Below, piece by piece: positions 1-14,000 of a stretch of DNA of 64,000 nucleotides. Under the pieces are notes generated by a model, which saw only the letters and a list, made by a program, of their open reading frames with translations, was not told where the DNA came from and made no database searches. A program made the position numbers and the translations under genes. Position 1 is the stretch's first letter, and every line of letters starts with the position of its first letter. Source of the stretch: Stratiolaelaps scimitus. Lineage: Eukaryota; Arthropoda; Arachnida; Mesostigmata; Laelapidae. The stretch covers positions 22,653,001-22,717,000 of the forward strand of contig JABWDB010000003.1 in assembly GCA_019614645.1 (NCBI GenBank), in the 5' to 3' direction.

Positions 1-2439
1 TACATCGAACGCAACGGCCTCTACAAAGCTTAAGCCGTACGATACTTGACTAGACGGTGTGCTATCGTACCGCCGTAGAGGTCGCCTACGGACACGTGAC
101 ATGGCGGTAACATGTCCTGCCGGACAAAACTCGCCATCAGCATCACTCGGTGTACCGTACAAATGACCAATTGAAGTTCGAAAATGGCTGACCGACCAGT
201 ATTGTATAATATGTTCGTAGAAAAGAGTGCATGAATGATCACCCTGTCTAGTCTACCAAATAGTAGGAGCCCGATAGCGCGACACGGGTATCATTTCTAG
301 TACTTGAGTGTGCGTATTCCAGTCAATTCAAACATGATGGATGCGCAATACTAACTTAACACACTGTTAATGAGATGACTCATTCTATTTTTCCTGCTGA
401 ATGGATAGTAAATATGTGTTCGTTGTGTGTGAGATGCTCGCAGTTCCTGTTGTTTATCGAACAGGGGTCGTAAAACGTTGGCATCGGATTGTGCTGTTAG
501 TAGTAGTCTACAGGTGTTGATCATCTTCGAGAATTTATCATCGTTGAATTTACGAAGCAGCTTTTAGTGTATTTAGCGCATATGGATATCTTGGATCTTG
601 TCACGTCAAGGCAGAAGTGTGTTATTATAAATATCTAAAATGTAGGAATTATTTAAAACGGTTTGATAAAATCAAATTATTTCACTCTAGCACACCGCTA
701 GCAAGCTGTTACTTGGAAATATAAGGCTGCGTAATACGAGTGTTCTTTTAGCATGTGTGTCCTGACCTTTAGAACTATTGAACCGTTTAAAACATATGCC
801 CAGTACAATTTTAGTTGGCACGCGATTTTTGAAAAATGACTTTTCCATCTAGTTCAGCACGTGTTCATAAGTTGGTTGGTTGCTTGATTTTATTGTTTTA
901 TTAACGGAACTGCAGTTGTACAGCGGCTAAGTTCTCTACATGTCATCATCAGGTCGCGGAACTCGAACCTGCGCCCACCGGCTTTTTCCAGCCACAGACA
1001 ACTTGGTCGTTCAAGTCACCACGCTGACATATACACTATATACCGATTGAAGGTTTGACATGAACTGTGAAAGAGTCCAAGCATAATCGAATACAGATCG
1101 AGTCGTAAGAGCTTAGATCTCTCTCTCTCTCTCTTTTCCTCTGTGGCGGTATATGAGCATGAATAAAATGCAATGCTAACCTTAAAAGTTGGCGTCTTTA
1201 CAGTAAACGTTCATATTCATATTATGCCAACTGCAACACGCTCCTTTTGTATCATTGTAGAGGTTTAACACTAAGAAAGTAAGCATAGCATTTCGATCTC
1301 ATAGGTGCTCACAGCTCGAAAAAATATATATATTTAGAGACGTGTTGTCAAGGGGACGTCTTTGCAGTAACAAAATTCGCATTGTTTTTTACCGACCCAT
1401 TCCGCAAGGAGGATGTCCTCGACAATAAAGCGTCGCTATATTTGAGGTTCTGCCTTTTGTCACTACCGTTGTCTTTTGGCGACACCATCGACACCTCCAC
1501 CCCCCCCGTGTCGTCGATATGCGAACTGTCTACATTGGATCAACTAGTCAAGTCTTTGTTGTTCTCATTCGTTTCAGTTCGCTGTACCATCCTAGCGAAA
1601 CAATGCACGGGTTGAGTGCAGTATATGTCAGTCGCTATGGTCTTCTTACATAATGCTGCTCTTCCTTTGTCCCCTCGTTGCAATGTGGTTATTGTAACTT
1701 CCCATTGGGCTATTTATTTCACCAAAGATCAACACATGTGTGTCACAGTACGACAAGTGGTTGTTGCTGTTGCCACGCCCAGATGACGATTGTATAACAC
1801 CATTGAATAGAAAACTATTTTGTTTAGTCGTCCGTTTTTAGTTCCCGACCCCGGAGGTATCGCGGACCCAGCGTCCGTACGAGGCCTCATCGTCATAGTA
1901 CGAACGCACCAATGAATAGAGGCGGAACAGAAAGAGAGAGAGAGAGAAACGAGACAGATCAATGAGGGGGCGAATGTGATGTCAGATGTATATATCATAC
2001 AAATAAAATGCTATATGTATATTTGGCGCAAATACGGATGTTGTCGTTCGCTTCGGAAAAATCCACTACGCAGCTTTTGCAACAGTCATCGGTGATTGCT
2101 TGTTTGACTACGAAGTTTTCGTTACTGAAAATTCTTCTAATCATTGTTATCATTTATCAGAAGCTGGGTTGAGCCTGACAGCTTCAAGGTGAGAAAATGC
2201 CACTCGCCGCCAGCCAGCGTGACCCGGAAACAGACCCGGTTTGGCGGTGTGGGAGGAAGTATGGACACGGAAGGATATAAGGATAAGTGGGTTGTGAAAA
2301 GGAGTTAGGAGGTGACGTATACGGGCTGGACAGAGGAGAAGGTGTAGGCAGATTAAGAACAATCGACGGGGTACAGAGGTCCCAATATCGGCAGCAACTT
2401 AAGCACGAAGTTCTATAGAAAAGAAAAACAGACGACACC
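1..2439. other. Intergenic DNA, no supported gene
   Basis: No reading frame here has splice sites or a protein pattern that I recognise. It holds a CT run near 1117-1135, a GA run near 1934-1950 and a degenerate tRNA-like B box on the minus strand near 950-985, probably a SINE remnant. Confidence 0.6.
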
Positions 2440-3760
2440 CTAGACGACGAGATGATAATCATAGCGGTAGCAGACTACAACGCTCACCCAAAAAAAAGCT
2501 TGGCAAGAAGACCGATGACAATACTGGAGGGTAACTGGAGGGGTTCTGTTCGAGCTATAGAATTATATATATGAACATGGACCCAAGGTGTGAACTTGCA
2601 ATTACACTTTTACGGAGAGAGAAAAAGAGATGACAAATAGACTATATACTATGCAACCAGAGGGCGGCCAACTGGGTAACACAAATGGACTCAGACGAGG
2701 AGAAGGGGAACAGCGTCTGAAAAGGCGAAAACCTGATTCGAGTACGAGTACAGAATAGACAAGCGAAATTAAGGGAAAATTCATTGCAGGAGCTACATTT
2801 CCGCGAGGAAAAACGAAGTCGTATCAGAAAAATGTAGTCTAGTAAACCTTTCGGGCTGGCTCCCAACCAACATTTAACGTCCACGGTAAAACTGCTTTCG
2901 GCATTGCTTCCTAAGACGGACCCATTAAATGTGCAACGGCGGGAATCGAAGCCGTGCACTTACCACGTGTCTCGTCCGGTTACAAGGCATGTGTCCATTA
3001 TGTCCAAGGCTCGAGGTAATGGGTCCATTCTCCGTCACAGTCTTCCTCGTATATATAGAAATAGTTTCCGAAAAGGTTTAAGAGACGGGGCTGAACCTAT
3101 AAACGATTCGGAGAAGAAAACAAATAGAAATGAGACCTAGTGCGCTGTTGTACGCGGATGATATTGTTTTGTTGGCGGAAAGCACACATGAGCTCCAGCA
3201 GATACTAAATATGTTTATGGGACGACCGCGGAAGATGAACAGTTCTTCAATGAAAGCAATGTCATTTTCGCAGAAAATATAGAAGGGAATAGGCAGGAAA
3301 TTAAAGAAAACGATACCTGTATCAGGAAAGATACAAGGGATACAACTTCCCAGGAGTGGAACAAGGAGGAGTGGACATTTGTAAAAAAATAATCAGATAT
3401 ACGCAAAGAGAAAGCCAACAAGGGCAGGAACGAATTTCGAAGGAAAGAGTCGTGGGCTTGCAAAAGGCACCTAGTCACGAGAGAAATATGGAAGAGAGGA
3501 TGTTCGTGCTTGCTAGAGTCACATACGCACATGCAATGGTCACACTCAAGCCCAATATGGTTGATAAATTAGACACAACACAATGGACAGTAGCACGGCA
3601 TGCCTTACAATGTACATACACCTGTGCCACACAGTTCCATGGGGGGAGTTTGAAGTATTGAGCTTTTGGGCTCGAGAGACGCAGGTAAAACACACATACG
3701 ACTGAAACACTACTCAAAGTCTTAAAGTGTAAAGGTGTTGGCAATTGAGTACCGGAAATG
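2440..3760 (+). mobile_element. Decayed non-LTR retrotransposon (LINE) with YADD reverse transcriptase
   Basis: At 3140-3220 one frame reads LLYADDIVLLAESTHELQQI, the catalytic palm motif of a LINE reverse transcriptase of the type common in ticks. Further on, at about 3480-3690, frames read LARVTYAHAMVTLKPNMVDK and then SFWARET, matching the conserved 'ALTYANAVL' and 'SSFEAREAQ' blocks that follow the RT domain in that family. Stops and frame changes are frequent, so the copy is dead. At 2445-2490 a weak endonuclease-like stretch (IIIAVADYNAHPKK) may belong to the same element; if so, the SINE-like repeat at 2847-2985 was inserted into it or lies between two fragments. Ends are not visible. 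Confidence 0.72.
2847..2985 (-). repeat. SINE-like repeat family A, copy 1
   Basis: Shares a long stretch with copies at 23216-23341 and 39888-40034: tcgggctg, ccaacatttaacgtcca, then gacggaccc and aaatgtgc. Read on the minus strand, the copies begin with a T-arm-like B box and end with the ggctgag/ctcagcc hairpin. This copy is about 140 bp and its B box is degenerate. Confidence 0.75.
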
Positions 3761-4490
3761 CTTCTTCATATAAAGATAGTAGGAAAAATATAAAGCAAAT
3801 GGGACATCCGCTCAAGGTTTAGGAAACGAAAGTATAATTAAAATATTGAGAACGTGGAGAATTCGGACCTGGATAAGCGAAATAACGGGTCAAAAGGAAG
3901 ATCAACGAAGCAGCAGAGAGCAAAAAAAGTTTTTTCGAGCTGACTCTCAGCTGTTCCCCTATCTGACAGGCCTCAGCTCTTAACTTTTAGGTATTACTAA
4001 AGCATCAGAGAGCAGATGGAGAATAAGATCTCTCTGGCGCCGTATAGGAAAAGCGCATATGTTAAACATAAAAATAAGGAAAACAAAGCGCCAGGGAATG
4101 ATGTGAGAGAAATTCCGGAACGAATAGTATATATATATATATATATAAATATATATACTAAGAGACAGATGAACATATGGGTCATCAGACGCATATTGGA
4201 AGGGTGGGCTGGTATACACGCTCGTATTTTAGGCTACTATGATAAAAATAATAATTCTCTATTTATGTATCGTTCGTTGTTGTTCTATCAAAAACGTGCA
4301 TTTCAATAAAGAGTTGATATGTAAAAAATGCTTTTATTATTTCAAACACACATCCCATGCTGCACAAGGGCGCCGCTGTTGGCATCTGCCTCACACATTT
4401 TCAGGGAACTCAGTTAAAGGTGCTCTAATTCATAACTCTTATTTATGATACACCATAAATGAATCAACGGAGTCAACGCCATGTCAGCAT

Positions 4491-4616
4491 GATCTGGCTC
4501 GAGCAGTGGCTCGAGCCAGATCAGATACCCGATCATTCCTTTAACAATGTTCACAGAGATCAGATACCCGATCATTCCAGATCAGATACCCGATCATTCC
4601 TTTAACAATGTTCACA
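4491..4616. repeat. Inverted repeat joined to a 2.5-unit tandem duplication
   Basis: A perfect 13-bp inverted repeat, gatctggctcgag at 4491-4503 and ctcgagccagatc at 4510-4522 with a 6-nt loop, runs into copies of a unit starting cagatcagatacccgatcat: 4516-4555, a truncated copy 4557-4578, and 4577-4616. The longer copies also share tttaacaatgttcaca. Confidence 0.9.
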
Positions 4617-5528
4617 TTCAAGCAGCGCGCGCGCGATATCACCGTGTTTGTAACTCCTTCCAGCAGTGTCGTCTGCTAACCTGGCAAAAATAAAGCCGAA
4701 GACAGCTGCTCCGTTCTGGAATATAGTGGTGGTGTATTGACCACAGTGAGATCGCTACTTTGGCCAGGTAGAATATAGCGAACGAATAGTTATTATCTTG
4801 GCTAATGGGGTGTCCGGTGTACGGCCCTTATATTTGTATTCGTCTCGGGTGATTTCAAATCAGACATATCGGCATGTATCGGTGTATATCGAATTAAAAA
4901 TACAAGCAAAAACAACGCATCTGCTAAGCTCGACGAGTTAGAATTGTGCCTGTCACATTGTTGAGAGTACAGTGTTACGGAGGAAAAATCCTATCGTCTT
5001 CATTGAGGAGTCTCCCTCGTCGATCTTGCGCTACCTGTTGTCGCTTGACGTTCAGCTGTGTCAACGTTAAGTGGAATATCCCGGTGACGAGGAGTCGACG
5101 ACTGCTATTTATAGAAAATTGGGCGACAGTCAGTGGTGGAGGCTGACGAACGAAAATCGTACGTGTGATTCATTGCGATGCGATTTATTACTGGTCGGTA
5201 CAAAGAGCAGAACTTGGCTACGTTCTCGTACATATTCTCGTCGTCTTGAGTGGAGGAGCAATATAATTCCACTGTTATCCACCGCCTCGTATTGGCTATA
5301 AGGGGGGAAGCACCAAGAAATTATGCTCAGCCGAGCTGGGAACGAGGTTCGGAATCAGCTGTATGCTAATTGGTACTAATTGGTCCGAACGGATCAAGTC
5401 AGATCAGTCGCGAAGTGGACGGAGAGGCTCTTTGGACGTTACGAACATCAGAGAATCCCCGGGCGTGTTCAGCGTGCCTACAGTTTGATCAAGCGGCCAT
5501 TGTGGACAGCCGAACAAAATAACCGAAA
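4617..5528. other. Upstream region of the Rabex-5-like gene
   Basis: No convincing exon or core promoter could be assigned. A run of alternating GC (gcgcgcgcgc) lies near 4625. The transcription start of the downstream gene probably lies here or further upstream. Confidence 0.35.
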
Positions 5529-5675
5529 ATGTCATCGGCCCGGCGAGCTACTCTACTTCATGTCGAAGATCGCGATGTCTACTGTCGAAATGGTTGTCAA
5601 TTTTACGGCAACCCCGAATGGGAAGGATTTTGCTCGAAGTGCTACAAGCAAATTCGTCAACAACAACAAGAACAG

Positions 5676-5710
<35 letters not shown>

Positions 5711-7977
5711 TACGAAACATGTTTCTACTGGTGGAAAACCACACTTATCTCGGCAGAGTGTAAGGTATGTTCAAGGCGAACTCAGTAATATTTCGGAATA
5801 GTCGTAATACGCTAACTTTTTAGTAATGAGAAACAATTTATCTAGACTCGATCATACATTCGTATTCAATTGTTTCAGGCTATCGCGTAATCCCAATTTC
5901 ATTTTCCATTCTGTGAATTAGAGTGGACACGAATTTCAATTTGCCATCACCATAGGATTTACTCTGTTTTATGACGTCGACTCTTAGTGACGATGATTCG
6001 TCTTGGGATTATAGATACGACAGAAATTTAATGACAACAAAAAAATACCCTAAAAAAGGAATAACCAAAAAAATACAATCATTAATAATTATTTTAACCG
6101 TTGAAGACGTGTATTCGTTTATTAAACAACAACAATAAGGGAAACCTACTGATTCCCTATATTTTGCGAATTGGGAAAATATTCAGAAGGCAAAGACCTC
6201 AGACGTTGGTGGTGTATCCCTGCGACACCATGACTAATTAATATTCTACTCCGCGTTTACCGTGTCGTATTGGCTGTCGTGGTTGTCTGTAATCTAGAAA
6301 TCGAGTTTACGTTTGGTTATAAGATGCACTCGAAGTCACTAGTAAAATATTTTCTAATTTAACAATATGAAAGGACAAGTGATATTTGAATGAACCTCTC
6401 GAGTCATTGTGCTTTATTGTTGAGACTTAATAATGGTGATATCTATAGAGGGGCATACAGGTTATGGCTCCCTTTGTGCTGTAATCTTTGCTAAAAATAG
6501 CGCTCGTGGAACCCGAGAGTCTCCGGTTCGAATCCAGCATGACACCACATATGCTTTAAAGTAATACGAAAGTAGTCTGAATCTTTCTGGGGCTCAGCAT
6601 ATTTCAGTGAATTTTTCATTAAGTTTTTGCTCGTCTCTGTTGAAGCGGGAAAGGAAAATCTTGAGCTAGTTTTATCACTAATATAATTGATGTCACAGTA
6701 TCACGAGAAAAATGCAGTTAGATTTCCGTTAAGAAAACGTCATCATCAAATATGAAAGAGAATAGGTGTGAAACACATTCAAATTTATACAGTTTCCGGC
6801 ATTTTGTACAAGTATACCTTGAATTAAGCTGTATTTCAAAATTTTTAATTGCATTTTTTATTTTCTCCATTCCTAGCATTTCACAAACCGGGTAGGTGCC
6901 GCACAAAACGTTGGCCGAACCAAATGTTATATGATATTTAAGTTGATGCATGGAAGTTTGAAGTGCACGCCAGTCAGTGACGATTCGAACGTTATTTGAA
7001 CCAGGCAACTTACTTAAAAATAATAGCTGGAGTATTTCACCATGGGCATCAAACGGGGCTCATTTTCTGCACGTATGCTCTGCTTGGTCTAGACACGTAG
7101 GTGCTCGGATTTAATCCCCAATGTCTTATGAAGCAATGTCGAGAGCAGTGCCGTGGACATCAGACGTATAGAGTATTTCCTTTGAAGGCATCGATTAGCT
7201 GTTTGCCCGACGAACGAAATGATCGTTTCCAATATGCCTCTGCGTGAATATCTCTCGCGCCGTTGCTATTATGCAACAATATCAATAATAACAACAACGC
7301 AGATAATACAGATCGATAGATGGATAGATAGATCAAGGACTACGCAATGCTCACTCAAACTGACATAGTTTTCGCGTGTGACGCGAAGTTCACGGTAAAC
7401 CACCGCAACTCGGTGGCCGACGACTCTTGCCTTTAAGATGTCGAAGGGACGTATTCCAAACGACATTACTTTCCCAATTACCACTGTGGTTCGAAGAACG
7501 GCCCGCAGACCAACTGAGTTTGTGATACCTTTTGCCGTTAAAGAATCTAGCCGCCATGCTCTCGCTTATCGCTTGCCGGCAGTCTGGGGCTCTCTTCCTC
7601 GCGAGATTCGTTCACTCTCCTCGGCAAAAAAGTTTGCAGCGGAGGTGAAAAAATTTTTTATCAATCAGATGTAGATATTTTTGTGGATAGTTGTTTTGTA
7701 TCTTACCCAATGTTTACATATTGTACAAAAAAAAAAAAATGTGTACCCTTCATATATAAAATATACGTTGCAATAATTCTTTTAACTATTATTTTTACGA
7801 GAACTTAAGCATGTATATAGCAGTTCCGTCAATAAACATTTGTTTGACGTAGGACTGCGTCTCGCAGTCGTTATGACGGAGAATGTTATTTTGCGTATCA
7901 CATGGCGTCTACCACCGACGCTATAGATTAAATGTCAACTTTTCACCTATTAATAATAAGAGGATATCGTTGGTGGC

Positions 7978-8008
<31 letters not shown>

Positions 8009-11000
8009 GATAGGATGTTGTTATTGACCGATTGTCTATTTTGATTTCACTAAAAAAGGGGTTTACATGTAATTATTGACCAAGTTTTACTGTCGATTAT
8101 TACGTTCATTCAATCTACTTTTCGGTCTACGTGCAATATGGAAATATGGCTGACCCTTTCCGAGTGGGCAATTGCTGTTGGGTATTATATGAATCATTTT
8201 CGGCTGTGAGCGCAGGTCAAATGAAAATTCGTCATATCGCTCGTCATATCTCTCTGTGGCAGTAGAATCCCTGAGGATGTGGAAGTAGAATCTCTGGGAG
8301 GAGAAAGAGAAGGGAGATCCAGAATCAACAACAGTTTTCTCTGATGAAACTAAGTAGGTAAACAAATTAGGTTTTTGTCCGTTGCTATTTTGTTGGTGTA
8401 TTGTAATGTCGTCCAATATTGATTGAAGCTAGATTTACATTCTATCTATTGACAGTTTTATCTGCTTGTCTTGGACCGGCAATAAAGTAAACACTCAACA
8501 TGTTATCGAATAGCGCAATCAGAGATATAGCGAGCAGTCATCTGTCGCATCACTGAATGTTACCCTTGCCAAAGCCGTTTGTGTTCCACTCTCATTGTTT
8601 TCTAACGAGTTGTTTATCGTACACTTGTTAACTTTGATATCGTTATTCGATTCAACGTCACTGTGATATCAGCGTGACGTTTATGTGGCTGTGTGTTTGT
8701 GTATACAGCCAGTATGACAAGTGAAATAACACTGTTGCCTGTCCAGGCCAGCCAATATCAATACTAGTGATGTCGCTACGGTGACACAATGATGTGGTGG
8801 TAAGATTATTCATATTGATCCGCTCCATTTGTCCTTCATCCTCTTCGGATGAACAGAGTTGCCATTTGATTAGAACAGTTTTATCGGTTATATAAACACC
8901 CTGTTATATAATGCGCTCTACGGTTGTTTGATTGGTCTCGAAACGTGCAGGTCTGTTTTTTTTTGGGGCCTAATTAACATTACTTTTTGCCGGACCCGCG
9001 GAATTCATCGGTGTGCAACGCTGTTGCGTTTCGGTATCGGTGGTGATGTTGTGCGTTGTGTAGTGACACGCATCGAGGATAGACAGAGTGGAGTTGTACG
9101 GAATTGAAAGCAATGCGCTCTAGTTTTCAAAGGGTGGCTACGGCTTTGTGCAGCAGCTCGCTATTATTAGCCGAACCAAATTCTGCGACGCGCTTGAAAT
9201 GGAAGTGAGCACTTCTTGGATGGGCACCTGGCACTACCGCTTGTAAGTGATCAAGAGTTCGTGGCATAGCAATAGGCTGAACATGCCGACGAGATTAGAA
9301 ACACTCATACAGATGGCAAAACTATGAAGAGCATTTGTGGAGTTCTCTCAAAAGTCATCTTATCGCTCATTTCATTAACTTGTTCGTTAACCCGTATAAC
9401 CAAACTTGTAGTGGCTCAAACGAAACATACTGCTTATCGCCTCGTAGGAGGCGTACTTTCAGTTTGAGTAGGCGCCTTTTATTTGAAGTAGTAGTAGTAC
9501 TTTGTCGCTTTGGCCAGTTCTTCCCACTCTAACTTTAGGCATCGAGGAACGTGGTCAATTGCGACGACAAATGTCGCCCGTTTTTGTTGATTGCATTTAT
9601 ATAAAAGAATAATTTGAATCTGCGACTCTGGTACGGGTACGAGCTACGAAAGTTGTACCGCTTTCGGCTTTGATACAGCTGCTGGCAGCATGCCTCGGAA
9701 CATATCATAAGCTATCACGGACACTAGATAGACTGAATCGATTATCTGGTCCTCACGTGTGTATCTAAAAGTATTCGGTAACATCTATAGTGTATTAAAT
9801 TTCCGCATCGAAAAAGTGCGTCTCGGGACCCGAACACAACGCATATCAACTCTACGCAGTTTAGTTAACGTTGAGGGAAATTTTCACGTTGTAAATAATA
9901 ATTATGTTGTAAAGTCTCTATGCTCAGGACGAACACAATCTAGATTCCATTGTTATATCGAATCGTTACTATGACGTTTCAACGGAGCTCTCTCGCGCTT
10001 GCTTCGCCCACCCTCGATGTGTGTGCATGTGTTTGTCATACTTAGCTTGCTTCTCGAATGCGTTTTTTCATGTAAATCTACGCAGAACCACTTGCTCGAT
10101 CCGTCTGTCGGTGTGTCTGCGTGTCGGTCGGCTAACAAAGTGCCAGCCAACCCGGCCATACCCAATCCCCTTAGATAGTGGATCGCTGTCGGAACATCGT
10201 CATGTTCATCTCGCACCGTCGTCGCTAATGTGGTGCGCTTCACCCGATCATTTTGCTGCTACCTACCGCTCTCATATGTAGAAATTTGATTGTATTTTTC
10301 GCTCATAATTCACTGATAGCCACACATACACACATCTGTTAGCTGTGCCGTTCTCACCGGCTGCCATTTGTACCACACACACTTCTCCCTCGGCCCTCGA
10401 GCAGCTCTATAAGCACTACCGAGAGCTGAGAGTCTGATTGACTACCTCGTCGTCCAGTGTGCTGCAGGGAGCCACAAACGAAAATGTGCACAGAAGTGCT
10501 ACAGATGATCAACCCAGTGATCAAACGGTTCGATTACAGTGGTCGCGACAACGGTGTCTGTGGAGCAGAGTGCTTCCTGCTTATTTAATGAACTCCATTC
10601 ACTAGCATTGCTGGCCCGTCTATCAGCCATCTATGCTTCTCTACGTATCGCTCCACGTGAGCTGAATGTCATCCATTTTCGCCTCGCCCATAGAACATAC
10701 AATATGATGACAATTGTTGAAGGCGAAGTGTACCTGCTGCGTGTGCTATATGTCATTACGGAATTGCTGGCAGCGTCTCTCCGTGTTAGTCGTTACCCGG
10801 TGCGATCTCGAATTTGTTGTCGATGCGATACTGCGATGCGAGACGATACACGGTGACAGAACCGCGCGGAGTTACCGTCATCGGATAGGAGGCACCTTGG
10901 CAGCGTACGCCATTGGATCCTGGCCTACTTGCATGCCAGTTACTATGGATAGCTTTCAAGAGTAGACGCCACCTTCGACGCCATCCCCGCTTATTATAGG

Positions 11001-14000
11001 GGCGAGAGAGAGCGAGAGCCAGAGAAAGATATGAATCAAATAGCAGATGCGTCAGAGTTGTTCGTACGCGTTAGTTGCGGCGATGATATCGTCGAATTAT
11101 TGTTGTTGTTATTGTTAAATAGAACATTTATACAATGTGCTTGTGTGTGTGTGTATCTCTGCGTGATAGTGTGTGTGAAATAGTAACAGAATAGTAGTAT
11201 TATACAGTTGGTCTTCTCGAATCAGACATCCACTGTATGTCGTTTGGACATTTGCGCGCACATCGAGAACACCTAGAGCATCATTCCTAGAGTTTCTATC
11301 TGGCAGCGGTAGCTTCTGTAATTGCTGTGGTGAAACAGTGACACATAATACGTCGATGTGTTATCGGCTGCATGATTGTTCGAAATGGAGCAATTCCTTT
11401 GAATCGAGTTAACTCAACCAACCTAGATACTCGATGCAACTGACACATGTGGGCTCTATCAAAATGCCTGATACAATCAGTCCTCGATATGAGCCGTATA
11501 AGCTGGAGAAGGGCGCACATTAGAGAGGAAAATAGTATCGAACACGTATAAACAAAATGCCAATCTCGTTCCATATTCGCCATTTGCTCTATCTATAATA
11601 TTACGCTTTTTCATTTGCCATTTTTTATTCGGCCTGTGACACATTCGACCATAAATGCTTCTCTCAACTTCAACCTGTGTTATTCTTTAATATTCCTTTC
11701 GGTTGACGGGCGTTGAACGCTCGAACAATTGTCGAACGTCGATCGTGTGAATGCGGCTATTACCTTGATTCACCACATGTATACCTCTTCGTGGGACTAG
11801 TTTAGCATCGAACGGTTGACGAGGGACGAACCGGTCACTTTCTATTAAAAGTCCTTGAGACATTTGTGTGTTCTCTCCACCATGGCCGTGTTATATTATA
11901 TGTTTCCCGTTACGTTCAGTGAAATGAGAACGCAAGCACCACGATTATCTACTTCGATGATGATCGTGTTCACGTAAAAGTAGACGTTTAGCTAAAAACC
12001 CTTGAAAAGTTCAGCGACGGGCACTCGGCACTCGCATCGAGGTGGGCGTTATAGACACTTCAGAGAAGTTGCACAAAACATGGGTGACGCTATCTTCCGC
12101 TCTGTCAATGGCTTAACTAAGTGTAAACCTTCGAGGCAAGAGCAACAGTGGCAGCAGCAGCAGCAGCGGCACGAACACCGCTACGGTGACTTTTTATTTC
12201 TATGACCACAAGGTCCAGGTCGAATTTCTGTTGTCGGCTATCCCACCATTCCTCCGATCAGATATCTTCATCCGGTAGGAGTCCCGCAAACTACTGATGT
12301 CGACCGGATCTAGACAGGATATCCCTGCGTTGTGGTGTCATCCCGTCGAACGTTCTCGGTGATGAGAACTTGTGCAACAAGTCGATCTTTGCGTTCCGCT
12401 GTTTAACGAGCCACCTTGGCCTTCCACCGTAATCGCTGGAGTTCGTCGTGGCTCATATTGACCCCAGATCCTGTCGTGGTACTATTTGGCTATGGTACTC
12501 GTGTGTCTGCTGTTGTCCATAGTGGCGACAACGTGTGGCATTGTTGTGGGATGTACCGTTATCTTTGTCAACAACAAGATCGACAGTAGAAATAGTCGTG
12601 ACAGTGGAGGCGGCGATGGCGGCAGTGGCGACGATGAGATCCACAGCAGCAATACTCAAACATGTCCAAGAACGCAAAATCCTATGCGAACCAAGACGTT
12701 TAATGCAAAGTGCCGCCATTCACGTAGTGCGTCCGTGCCTCAGTTGGCTACAACTTCTTCATCTGCTACTACGAGTTACACGCATTTCAGTGAGGTGAAG
12801 CCTGGTGGCGCGGGCGACTTCTTCGGCCGCTTCGAGGAGAAGAAAAATCGTCAGAAGGAACAACAACGAGGCAGTAAGACCCTGAAAAACTTCATCAAGC
12901 GTGCCAACACCCTGAAAGGTATGAGAGAATACAGGAGTGATTCGAGCAGTGGTGTGTAAATGTGTGTGTGTGTGTGTGTACTTTGATACGATCTTTATAA
13001 TAGCCACGACGATTATTCACTTTGGTGACGATTATTGGGGGTGAAGCTTGATCAGATACGTGGATCCTAAGAGTCTCTTTCTTCGAATTTAGAGTAAACG
13101 CTTTACGTACCTTGTGGTTTCAGAGAACACAAGCTTTTCATTGGGAAGCTCCTGGAATGGACCAGTTTTGCGTGATAAAAAAGCCTCGGAGGGTCTTGTC
13201 CTACTGCGGGAGGTCCTTCATGGAAGGCTGGCCCTCCGTCAGGAGACATGTCTTGAAATCGTCAAATCTCTGAACGGCGCCCTTGAAAAGATGGAGATAC
13301 TATTTAAGAAGTAAGCTTCCATCCACCCGATAATGGTGTAAGAAGCCCATCGGACGACTAAGCACTCACTAAGCTCAAAGAGGCACTAAATAGTGTACGG
13401 TGCATGTGTACAATTCAATAGTAGTAGGACCGTTTTTCTTCTTGTCATATATCGTATATATAATACACAAATTGGTTCAACGAGTTTGGTTCCCACTATC
13501 GCAACTCTTCCTTCTCCTATCTATGAGAAACTAATCTACATTATTAATCTACAATATTCTATAATAAATAATGCGTCAATGGCGTTCCGATTTTCTCTTT
13601 GCTTTCTTCCAGAAACGAATCGATGTCAACGGTTTCGGACATGATTCAGGACGTCTATCAACTTATCTATGATCGTACTGCAGAAGAGGTTGAATCTACT
13701 CTCGCCCAAGAAGTGGTTGAACTCTCTGAGGACTTCCTAATCTCGCACACATACGAGTGAGTATCATGGGAAATAAAATGGTATCAAAGTCTATGCTGCA
13801 GCTTAAGTTTCGTTTCGAATGTTAATACAAGAAAATGACGCAAACATCATCGAGCACCGTTCGTTGCGGGCGCCCGAACTCGGTTACACCTTGACCTAAA
13901 CGGAGCTCAAACATGCTTTCGCCATCCGGCCTGCCCCCGGACACGCCTTAGTTCGAGCTCTATGCGAATAATGAATCTAGATGTGGTTTGTTATTCTTCA

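Larger units (their letters stand above)
5765..12586. other. Large first intron of the Rabex-5-like gene
   Basis: About 6.8 kb between the A20 exon and exon 2. Apart from the LINE tail at 7438-7739, a TA run at 7976-8004 and a tRNA-like B box (ggttcgaatcc at about 6525), I see nothing that I can name. An alternative promoter or a small skipped exon, such as one for the ubiquitin-binding helix that follows the A20 finger in vertebrates, could be hidden here. Confidence 0.6.

Noticed and set aside
943..1015. Possible tRNA gene on the minus strand
   Set aside because: It has a B-box-like gcaggttcgagttcc, but the acceptor stem and the D and anticodon arms do not pair. More likely a SINE remnant.
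12486..12586. N-terminal hydrophobic extension of Rabex-5 exon 2 (LVCLLLSIVATTCGIVVG)
   Set aside because: Looks like a membrane segment, but the A20 exon joins in the correct phase at the acceptor after 12586, and this part has the pyrimidine-rich look of an intron end.
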